In this document: one piece after another, positions 1 to 5,034 of the stretch
Position numbering within the stretch: the stretch's first letter is position 1
Layout of the letters: each line of letters opens with the position of its first letter
Assembly (NCBI GenBank): GCA_900757235.1
Contig: CAAENB010000132.1
Span: forward strand, 1-5,034
Source of the DNA: an uncultured Collinsella sp.
GTDB taxonomy: Bacteria; Actinomycetota; Coriobacteriia; Coriobacteriales; Coriobacteriaceae
DNA: 5,034 bases
Reading direction: 5' to 3'
Position numbers and translations under genes: made by a program
Notes under the pieces: generated by a model
What the model saw: the letters and a program-made list of their open reading frames with translations, nothing else
Databases searched by the model: none
What the model was told of the DNA's origin: nothing

Positions 1-648
1 GCCCAGCTCCACAAAGCGCTCCATCGTGGCGCGGTCCTCGCCAAAGCAGTGCAGCACACAACCGGCCTGGGGCACGCCCACCTCACGAAGCACGTTGTAC
101 GCATCCATATGCGAGGTGCGCTCCCCATCCGAGTCCTCGTGCCGCAGGTGCAACTCCACCGGCACATTGCAGCGCACGGCGACTTCGAGCTGACGTGCCA
201 TGCAGTCAATCTGCACGCTGTGGGGCGCCGGCGCGATGTCGTCGTCGTAATCCATGTGGTAGTCCAGACCAATCTCGCCGATACCGGCGCACAAAGGGTC
301 ATCGAGCGCGGCAACGACCTGTGCGTGAACGTCGTCGGTATAGTCCGGCGCGCCATACGGATGCACGCCGGCAAGATACTTGATCTGCGGGATATCCTGC
401 ATCGGCAGAATCTCGCGCGTCAGCCAGTCGCTATAGTCCGTCACGCTGCGCTTATCGGCAATGGGATCGAAGACCGTCACCAACAGGTCGATGCCCGCCG
501 CCTTGGCACGCACGAGTGTCTCGGACACATCCTTGCCCCAGAACGAAAGCAGATGCGCATGCGTGTCGGCAAGCGGTGCCAAGGGCACGGGACAAGCAAC
601 CGTCTTCTTTTTCTTGGTAAACGTCACGCGTTCGGCATTAAGCGTCAT
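1..648 (-). CDS. tatD: TatD-family metal-dependent deoxyribonuclease, 3' end beyond window
   Basis: Cytoplasmic TatD-type hydrolase of the amidohydrolase (TIM-barrel) superfamily; family members are metal-dependent DNases linked to DNA repair and DNA breakdown. The visible 216 residues carry the expected metal-site motifs: DTHAHL at 28-33 (His30, His32), GVHPY at 94-98, GEIGLDY at 124-130 (Glu125), a His167 in VELHLRH, and VLHCFGED at 198-205 (His200). The last conserved Asp and the C-terminus would lie beyond position 1; full-length members are about 250-270 residues. The ATG at 648-646 is chosen because GGGAG lies 7 bases upstream. This start gives about 27 residues before DTHAHL, whereas most TatD proteins have only a few, and this extension includes four lysines in a row. 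The usual HSRDA motif reads HLRHED, and there are extra residues around 134-142 and 172-180, so this is a divergent member. It overlaps the end of rsmA by 11 bases, which suggests coupled translation. Confidence 0.9.
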   Translation of the reverse strand, partial: MTLNAERVTFTKKKKTVACPVPLAPLADTHAHLLSFWGKDVSETLVRAKAAGIDLLVTVFDPIADKRSVTDYSDWLTREILPMQDIPQIKYLAGVHPYGAPDYTDDVHAQVVAALDDPLCAGIGEIGLDYHMDYDDDIAPAPHSVQIDCMARQLEVAVRCNVPVELHLRHEDSDGERTSHMDAYNVLREVGVPQAGCVLHCFGEDRATMERFVELG

Positions 649-1498
649 GGGAAAGCTCCCGGGCCAGACGGACAAAGTCGGCAACATCGAGCGTCTCGGC
701 GCGCGTGGTGGGTGCGATACCGCAAGCCTCAAAGGCGGCATCGAGCACGTCCTTGGCAAAGCCGTTGGCGCTCATAGAATTGCGGATGGTCTTGCGACGC
801 TGAGCAAATGCAGCATCAATCACGCGGGCCACAAATTCGCGATCGAGTCCTTCGGGCACCACGCCGTCAACACGGTCGATACGCACGACGGCCGAGTCCA
901 CGTGCGGCGCCGGCATAAAGCAACGCGGCGGCACCTCAAAGCGACCCGTAACCCGCGCATACAGGCCGAGCTTTGCCGTATAGCCGCCATAGGTCTTGTT
1001 GCCCGGCACTGCGGCAATGCGATCGGCAACCTCCTTTTGAACCATGACGACGGCGCGCTTGAGCGCGGGCATCGTCTGGAAGAACTGAAGGATGATCGTC
1101 GCCGCCACGTTATAGGGCAGATTCGCGACAAACACCGTGGGTTCACCGCCGGCGGCCTGCTCAATCTGCTCCGGCGTCACCTTGAGCGCATCGCCCATGA
1201 TAAAGCGGAAGTTGGCATAGTCGGCGGCGTGGGCATCGAGCACCGGCTCAAGCTCGGGATCGGCCTCAATGGACGTAACGCACGCCGCTTCCTGCAGCAA
1301 CGCAAGTGTCAACGTACCGCAACCCGGACCCACCTCGAGTACGCGCTCGTCACCTGCAAGCTCGGCAAGCTCGCAGATACGTTCGATCACATGATTGTCG
1401 ATCAGGAAGTTTTGGCCCAGGCGATGCTTGGTCGCAAGGCCAAACTCCTCCAGCAGCTCCCTGGTGGCTGTGGGGTTTGCCAAAGGCGAAGTTGTCAT
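638..1498 (-). CDS. rsmA: 16S rRNA (adenine1518-N6/adenine1519-N6)-dimethyltransferase
   Basis: RsmA/KsgA transfers four methyl groups from S-adenosylmethionine to two adjacent adenines in the 3'-terminal hairpin of 16S rRNA during late small-subunit assembly; its loss commonly gives kasugamycin resistance. The 286-residue protein is of normal length and complete. Motifs in order: KHRLGQNFL at 24-32 (start of the fold), VLEVGPGCGTLT at 53-64 (SAM-binding loop), the acidic IEAD at 77-80, GDA at 102-104, the catalytic NLPYN at 126-130, VQKEVADRI at 153-161, PPRCFMPAPHVDS at 190-202 and FAQRRKTIRNSM at 231-242. The C-terminal helical domain ends with a conserved-looking RAETLDVADFVRLAREL. The ATG at 1498 follows AAGGAGG by 5 bases. 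A terminator sits directly upstream, so transcription from metG would be reduced before it reaches this gene. The stop codon (640-638) lies inside the tatD start region. Confidence 0.97.
   Translation of the reverse strand: MTTSPLANPTATRELLEEFGLATKHRLGQNFLIDNHVIERICELAELAGDERVLEVGPGCGTLTLALLQEAACVTSIEADPELEPVLDAHAADYANFRFIMGDALKVTPEQIEQAAGGEPTVFVANLPYNVAATIILQFFQTMPALKRAVVMVQKEVADRIAAVPGNKTYGGYTAKLGLYARVTGRFEVPPRCFMPAPHVDSAVVRIDRVDGVVPEGLDREFVARVIDAAFAQRRKTIRNSMSANGFAKDVLDAAFEACGIAPTTRAETLDVADFVRLARELSHDA
656..660 (-). promoter_or_regulatory. Ribosome binding site of tatD inside rsmA
   Basis: GGGAG on the minus strand, 7 bases before the ATG at 648. It lies within the last codons of rsmA and supports this start and hence the long N-terminal extension of TatD. 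Confidence 0.6.
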
Positions 1499-1503
1499 GG
1501 TTG

Positions 1504-1510
1504 CCTCCTT
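1504..1510 (-). promoter_or_regulatory. Ribosome binding site of rsmA
   Basis: AAGGAGG on the minus strand, 5 bases before the ATG at 1498: a near-perfect anti-Shine-Dalgarno match that fixes the start. It lies only about 20 bases after the U-tract of the upstream terminator. Confidence 0.85.
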
Positions 1511-1530
1511 AGCATGATGGCGGCGTCTTG

Positions 1531-1566
1531 AAACAAAAGGGCATGGACCGTGGCGGCCATGCCCTT
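1531..1566 (-). terminator. Rho-independent terminator after metG
   Basis: On the minus strand a perfect 10-base inverted repeat (AAGGGCATGG at 1566-1557, CCATGCCCTT at 1546-1537) encloses a 10-base loop and runs directly into TTTTGTTT (1538-1531). The GC-rich stem followed by a U-tract is the classic intrinsic terminator layout. It begins about 40 bases after the metG stop. On the plus strand no T-run follows the hairpin, so it is one-directional. Fewer than 35 bases separate it from the rsmA ATG. Confidence 0.85.
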
Positions 1567-1608
1567 ACAGCTAAACAGCAAATTGCCGATATGGCGCTCG
1601 CGCGGTCT

Positions 1609-3210
1609 CTACGCCAGACGCGGGAACAGCGGATCGCCCTTCTCGACGGGCTGACCGCCGGCAAGCAGGCCCCAAGTGCAAATGCCCTTGAGGTCGTCGC
1701 TCGCGGCCTCGTCCTCGCAAGACAGGCGACGCAGAGCCTCGGCAGAAGTCTGGGGCATGAGCGGCATCAGCAGGTGAGCGGCGATGCGGATGGCCTCGAG
1801 CAGGTTGTAGATCACAAATGCCAGCTCGTCAGCCTTGGCCTCGTCCTTGGCAAGCGCCCAGGGCTCGGAGTCCTCGATGTAGTGGTTGGCGGCATGGATG
1901 AGCTCCATGACCTCATCCTTGGCTCCACCGTAATCGAGCACGTCCATCTTGGCCATGTAGCGCTCGACCAAACCGTCGGCAATCTTTGCTAGCGGGTTGT
2001 CGAACGCATCGAACGATGCAGGCTTGGCGGGCGCGCAACCGTCAAAGTACTTGCCGCTCATGTTGAGCGAGCGCGAGATGAGGTTGCCCCAGCTGTTGGC
2101 CAGATCGGCGTTGTAGACCTGCTCCATGCGATCGAAGCTGATGGCGCCGTCGGCGCCGGGGACCACGTCGGTCATGAAGTAGTAGCGATAGCCCTCGACA
2201 CCCAGCATGTCGATAACATCCTGCGGAGCGATGGCGTTGCCGCGGCTCTTGGACATCTTCTCGGCCTTACCGGTCTCGGCATTGCGCACGGTCAGGAAGC
2301 CGTGGGCAAAGACGTGCTCGGGCAGGGCCTCGCCGATGGCCATGAGCATGGCGGGCCAAATGACGCAGTGGAAGCGGATGATGTCCTTACCCACGATGTG
2401 GAACTGCGCGGGCCAGCGATAGGCCAGCTCGGCACGCGCCTCGTCGGTGTCGACACCGTAGCCGACGGCCGTCATATAGTTGAGCAGCGCATCGAACCAC
2501 ACGTAGGTCACGTGGCCCTCGTCAAACGGGACCTGAATGCCCCAGTCAAAGCTCGTACGGCTCACGGAAAGGTCGTTAAGGCCGCCCTCGACAAAGCTGC
2601 GAACCTCGTTCATGCGGAACGCAGGCTCGACAAAGTCGGGATGCTCGTCATAGAGCTTAAGCAGCTTGTCCTGGAAGGCGGAAAGCTTAAAGAAATAAGA
2701 CTCCTCCTGCACGCGCTCAAGCGGACGGTGACAATCGGGGCACAGGTGCTGACCGACGCTGCCGTACTCCTCGTCACCCTTCTGGACCTGCGTATCGGTG
2801 AAGTAGGTCTCGTCAGGCACGCAATACCAACCGTCGTAGCTGCCCTTATACAGGTAGCCGGACTCCTTCATGCGCTCCCACAGGTACTGCACGGCATGAT
2901 GCTGGCGCGGCTCGGTGGTGCGAATGAAGTCGTCGTTGGAGATCTCGAGCTTGCTCCACAGCTCCTTGAAGTGCGGGGCTTGGCTGTCGGTCCACTCCTG
3001 CGGCGTCATGTTGTGCTTGGCTGCGGCCTCGGCGACCTTCTCGCCATGCTCGTCCATGCCGGTCAGGAACTTGACGTTGTAGCCGGCAGAGCGGCGATAA
3101 CGAGCCTGAACATCGGCGATGATGGTGGAATAAGCCGTGCCCAGGTGCGGATCGGCGTTGACGTAGTAGATGGGCGTCGTGATAAAGAACGAAGGCTTGC
3201 TTTGATCCAT
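1609..3210 (-). CDS. metG: Methionine--tRNA ligase (short form)
   Basis: Cytoplasmic class I aminoacyl-tRNA synthetase that activates methionine with ATP and charges initiator and elongator tRNA-Met. The 533-residue protein is complete. The Rossmann catalytic domain opens with FFITTPIYYVNADPHLGTAYS, in which HLGT (22-25) is the HIGH-type signature, followed by GMDEHGEK (51-58). The connective (zinc-knuckle) insert lies at about 118-175, with CVPD at 130-133 and CPDC at 157-160. Catalytic elements resume with YVWFDALLNY (236-245), HIVGKDIIRFH (271-281) and KMSKSRGN (318-325). The helical anticodon-binding domain follows (about 365-500), including the segment SWGNLISRSLN. The protein stops at GDPLFPRLA, where longer MetRS proteins continue into an EMAPII/Trbp-like tRNA-binding domain, so this is the short form. 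The first knuckle pair is Cys-Asp instead of Cys-Cys. GGAGG 8 bases before the ATG supports the start. A terminator follows the gene. Confidence 0.97.
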   Translation of the reverse strand: MDQSKPSFFITTPIYYVNADPHLGTAYSTIIADVQARYRRSAGYNVKFLTGMDEHGEKVAEAAAKHNMTPQEWTDSQAPHFKELWSKLEISNDDFIRTTEPRQHHAVQYLWERMKESGYLYKGSYDGWYCVPDETYFTDTQVQKGDEEYGSVGQHLCPDCHRPLERVQEESYFFKLSAFQDKLLKLYDEHPDFVEPAFRMNEVRSFVEGGLNDLSVSRTSFDWGIQVPFDEGHVTYVWFDALLNYMTAVGYGVDTDEARAELAYRWPAQFHIVGKDIIRFHCVIWPAMLMAIGEALPEHVFAHGFLTVRNAETGKAEKMSKSRGNAIAPQDVIDMLGVEGYRYYFMTDVVPGADGAISFDRMEQVYNADLANSWGNLISRSLNMSGKYFDGCAPAKPASFDAFDNPLAKIADGLVERYMAKMDVLDYGGAKDEVMELIHAANHYIEDSEPWALAKDEAKADELAFVIYNLLEAIRIAAHLLMPLMPQTSAEALRRLSCEDEAASDDLKGICTWGLLAGGQPVEKGDPLFPRLA

Positions 3211-3218
3211 GGGTTTGT

Positions 3219-3223
3219 CCTCC
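3219..3223 (-). promoter_or_regulatory. Ribosome binding site of metG
   Basis: GGAGG on the minus strand, 8 bases before the ATG at 3210. It supports the chosen metG start. Confidence 0.8.
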
Positions 3224-3248
3224 AGAAAAACGTTGCATACAGGGGAAG

Positions 3249-3278
3249 ATTCTAGCGCAAGGGCTGGATATCCTCCAT
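3249..3278 (-). promoter_or_regulatory. Possible weak promoter for metG
   Basis: In the 68-base gap between rsmI and metG the minus strand carries TAGAAT (3254-3249), a five-of-six match to the sigma-70-type -10 box. Seventeen bases further upstream is TGGAGG, only a three-of-six match to a -35 box, and there is no TG extension. Initiation here would give a leader of roughly 30 bases ending at the metG ATG. The gap has no terminator-like hairpin, so metG may equally be transcribed from upstream of rsmI. Sequence resemblance only. Confidence 0.3.
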
Positions 3279-4157
3279 CTATTGCATATCGAGCACCATG
3301 GCATAGACATCGCGCTTGCGGCGCGAATACTTCTGAGACAGGCGCTTGGCCACCGCAGAGGCGGGCTCCCCCTCCTCGAGCGCGGTGCGGATATCCTCGC
3401 GCAGGGCCTCGTCGGGATCCGCCACCGCAGCGCCAACCGGCGCGATGCCGGCCTCCTCATCATCGCTCGGCGGCGCGATGACCAGCGCAATCTCGCCCTT
3501 TACCTCGCCGCGAGCACGCAGCTCCTCGGCAAGCTGGGCGGCGGGCCCGCGCAAGACCTCCTCGTGCAGCTTGGTGAGTTCGCGGCAGACGGCAACCTCA
3601 CGCTGGGGAAAGACCTCTACCACGGCCTCGAGCGTCGCCACGATGCGATGTGGAGACTCGTAGAAGATGAGCGCACCGGGCACCACGGCAAGGCGTTGCA
3701 GCCGACGCACACGGTCACCATGTTTGCGACCCAAAAAGCCCTCAAAGAAAAAATGCTCGCAGGGAATGCCGGACGAAACGAGCGCCGTGACGCAAGCAGA
3801 GGGCCCGGGGATAACTTCGACGGGCACATCGGCCTCACGCGCCGCCTCGACCAGCGCCTGGCCGGGATCGGACACGCTCGGCATACCGGCGTCCGAGGCA
3901 AAAGCGAGGGTCTCCCCTGCCAGCAGACGGCCGACCAAGCCGGCGGCGCGGCTGACGATCACATTCTCGTCGCAACGGACAAGCGGTTTGGAAATGCCCA
4001 GGTGCATCAGCAGCTTCGACGTCACACGCGTGTCTTCGCAGCAAATGGCATCGGCGGCGGCAAAGGCCTCGCCAACGCGCGGGGACAGGTCACCTAAGTT
4101 GCCGATGGGTGTGCCGACCACATAGAGTTTGCCCGTATGGGCGCTGTTTTGCGTCAT
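3279..4157 (-). CDS. rsmI: 16S rRNA (cytidine1402-2'-O)-methyltransferase
   Basis: RsmI methylates the 2'-OH of C1402 in the decoding centre of 16S rRNA using S-adenosylmethionine, which helps start-codon selection and reading fidelity. The 292-residue protein is complete and of typical length. It shows the tetrapyrrole-methylase-like (SPOUT-unrelated) fold signatures: LYVVGTPIGNLGDLSPR at 11-27, CEDTR at 40-44, SDAGMPSVSDPG at 88-99, VIPGPSA at 115-121, FFEGFLGRK at 137-145, YESPHR at 166-171, CRELTKLHEE at 191-200 and GEIALVIAP at 221-229. A C-terminal basic helical region (about 249-289) ends in SRRKRDVYAMVL, the usual small C-terminal domain. The ATG at 4157 lies 6 bases after the stop of the GH5-like gene, and its only Shine-Dalgarno-like match is a short AGG overlapping that stop, so translation probably depends partly on the upstream gene. 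I see no better start. Confidence 0.96.
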   Translation of the reverse strand: MTQNSAHTGKLYVVGTPIGNLGDLSPRVGEAFAAADAICCEDTRVTSKLLMHLGISKPLVRCDENVIVSRAAGLVGRLLAGETLAFASDAGMPSVSDPGQALVEAAREADVPVEVIPGPSACVTALVSSGIPCEHFFFEGFLGRKHGDRVRRLQRLAVVPGALIFYESPHRIVATLEAVVEVFPQREVAVCRELTKLHEEVLRGPAAQLAEELRARGEVKGEIALVIAPPSDDEEAGIAPVGAAVADPDEALREDIRTALEEGEPASAVAKRLSQKYSRRKRDVYAMVLDMQ

Positions 4158-4163
4158 ATCAAC

Positions 4164-5034
4164 CTATTCAATCATGCCGCGCTCGAGCGTACCGAGCGCC
4201 GCGCGGGCGTCCCATGCTGCAATGCGCTTCTCGGTCTTCCACGTTTGGAAGAACCAACCGGTAGCCGGCGCAAACGAAGCCAGCTGGTTGGCGATAAACA
4301 CGCGCTCGTAGGCATTGCGTCCCTCGGGCGTAACCGACGAGTTGGCAAAGATCGCCGCACCCGACCATTCGCCCACCAGCACGGGGAACCCAGTCGAGAT
4401 CGCTTCTTTAAGCTCGCGCTTGTTACGCGAAATCGCCGTCGTCAGCCCGCGAGGGCTCGTGATGTCGAGCGCATACTCGTCGCGATAATGGTACAGGTGA
4501 AGGTCCATGTAGACGTTCTTATACTTGGCGCCGCGCATAAAATGCTTCCACTCGCTGGGATGCCCCGACGACGAGAAGACGACGATCTTATCCTCGGGCA
4601 TATACGAACGGACGAGCTCGTAGGCATCGCGATAGAAGTTGCGCAGGTAGTGGGCCGGAATGCCATCCGTCATGGTAAAGAGGCTCTTGCGGACGCTCAT
4701 CTGCGGCGTGTCCAGCAGCTCAATGCCCAGTAGGCTCTCGGCCTCGCCGTAGCGGTCGGCCAAGCGCTCGAGCACGTCGAGTGCGACATGACGGCCGTTG
4801 GTGGACGAATGCCACTCGGCAACAGCCTCCGGCGTGGTGGGCGAATCGTTGGAATCGCCCTGGCCACCGGGCACAGTTGCCAGATCGAGCAGCACGCGGA
4901 TGTCGTACTTGGCAGCCCACTCAATTGCACGGTCGATGTAGTCGACAACCGAGATGTAGGACGCATCGGACTCCTGCGAACCAAAGGCATACCAGGGCAC
5001 CGGCAGACGCACGGCATTGAGACCGATCTGCGCC
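4164..5034 (-). CDS. GH5-like glycoside hydrolase (exo-beta-1,3-glucanase-like), 5' end beyond window; acid/base residue altered
   Basis: The reading frame is open to the window edge and encodes the C-terminal 289 residues of a TIM-barrel glycoside hydrolase resembling GH5 exo-beta-1,3-glucanases. A GTG at 5012 is only an internal valine, because the conserved GLNAVRLPVPWYAF block begins upstream of it; the true start and any signal peptide are not visible. Features in order: the RLPVPW strand with the conserved Arg; VLLDLATVPGGQGDSNDS (about 4890-4840); LLGIELLDTPQ (4730-4701); NFYRDAYELVRSYMP; DLHLYHY with His and Tyr of the active-site strand; VLVGEWSGA with the nucleophile Glu (codon 4370-4368); and GWFFQTWKTEKR near the end. 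Typical members have NEP where this one has DTP, and HGAPG where it has ATVPG. It is therefore either a binding protein or non-hydrolytic relative, or an enzyme using a different acid. The frame is undisturbed, so it is not an obvious pseudogene. rsmI follows after 6 bases. Confidence 0.82.
   Translation of the reverse strand, partial: AQIGLNAVRLPVPWYAFGSQESDASYISVVDYIDRAIEWAAKYDIRVLLDLATVPGGQGDSNDSPTTPEAVAEWHSSTNGRHVALDVLERLADRYGEAESLLGIELLDTPQMSVRKSLFTMTDGIPAHYLRNFYRDAYELVRSYMPEDKIVVFSSSGHPSEWKHFMRGAKYKNVYMDLHLYHYRDEYALDITSPRGLTTAISRNKRELKEAISTGFPVLVGEWSGAAIFANSSVTPEGRNAYERVFIANQLASFAPATGWFFQTWKTEKRIAAWDARAALGTLERGMIE

Noticed and set aside
461..1531. Long plus-strand open frame (356 codons) opposite rsmA and tatD
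   Set aside because: Its translation resembles no family I know, it lies antisense to two genes with clear motifs, and it crosses their boundary. It is the usual by-product of GC-rich third codon positions.
1567..1608. Promoter for rsmA in the metG 3' flank (TTGCTG and TAGCTG-like words)
   Set aside because: The words do not have acceptable spacing, and transcripts starting there would run straight into the terminator.
2302..3255. Plus-strand open frame (317 codons) opposite metG
   Set aside because: Antisense shadow of metG; the composition looks like a mirrored coding strand, with no recognisable domain.
3263..3276. Palindrome GGATATCC between rsmI and metG as an operator
   Set aside because: Only eight bases, occurs once, and no known regulator recognises it to my knowledge; expected by chance.
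3252..3278. Eight-codon minus-strand mini-frame (MEDIQPLR) starting right after the rsmI stop
   Set aside because: A possible leader peptide for metG, but it has no ribosome binding site, no methionine run and no attenuator hairpin after it; its stop overlaps the putative -10 box. Most likely chance.
3282..4097. Plus-strand open frame (271 codons) opposite rsmI
   Set aside because: Antisense shadow of rsmI with no domain or credible start context.
5010..5012. GTG as the start of the GH5-like protein
   Set aside because: The conserved barrel-strand sequence continues in frame upstream to the window edge, so this codon is internal.
1..5034. tRNA, rRNA, CRISPR, insertion sequence, phage or defence genes
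   Set aside because: The window is filled by five recognisable protein genes; I saw no repeated spacer pattern, terminal inverted repeats, cloverleaf or mobile-element protein.

Overview
All five genes lie on the minus strand and fill nearly the whole window. Read in the direction of transcription (high to low coordinates) they are: a GH5-like glycoside hydrolase (5' end beyond the window), rsmI, metG, rsmA (ksgA) and tatD (3' end beyond the window). The DNA is GC-rich, with G/C-rich third codon positions, consensus AGGAGG-type ribosome binding sites and tight spacing. The short methionyl-tRNA synthetase and the clustering of rsmI, metG, tatD and rsmA suit an actinomycetote. A gut-type Coriobacteriia (Collinsella or Olsenella-like) is my best guess, but this is an inference and was not tested by any search.

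Region by region: 5034-4164 holds the C-terminal ~289 residues of a GH5 protein resembling exo-beta-1,3-glucanases. It keeps the nucleophile motif (GEWS), but the usual acid/base motif NEP reads DTP. Six bases later rsmI (4157-3279) begins, encoding the 16S rRNA C1402 ribose 2'-O-methyltransferase. After a 68-base gap with a possible weak promoter comes metG (3210-1609), a 533-residue MetRS without the C-terminal tRNA-binding domain. The largest gap (1608-1499) contains a clear Rho-independent terminator only about 20 bases upstream of the rsmA ribosome binding site. rsmA (1498-638) encodes the 16S rRNA A1518/A1519 dimethyltransferase. It overlaps by 11 bases the start of tatD (648-1), a metal-dependent TatD-family nuclease with an unusual lysine-rich N-terminal extension.

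Functionally this is mostly a housekeeping block. RsmI and RsmA mature the decoding region and 3' end of 16S rRNA, MetRS charges initiator and elongator tRNA-Met, and TatD is a nuclease often found beside them. The GH5-like gene is the outlier: a carbohydrate-related protein with altered active-site residues, apparently translated just upstream of an rRNA methyltransferase. I see no mobile element, CRISPR array, tRNA, rRNA or repeat family. No stretch longer than about 110 bases lacks a gene. I found no convincing new multi-gene system; the altered GH5 active site and the placement of the terminator deserve a second look most.
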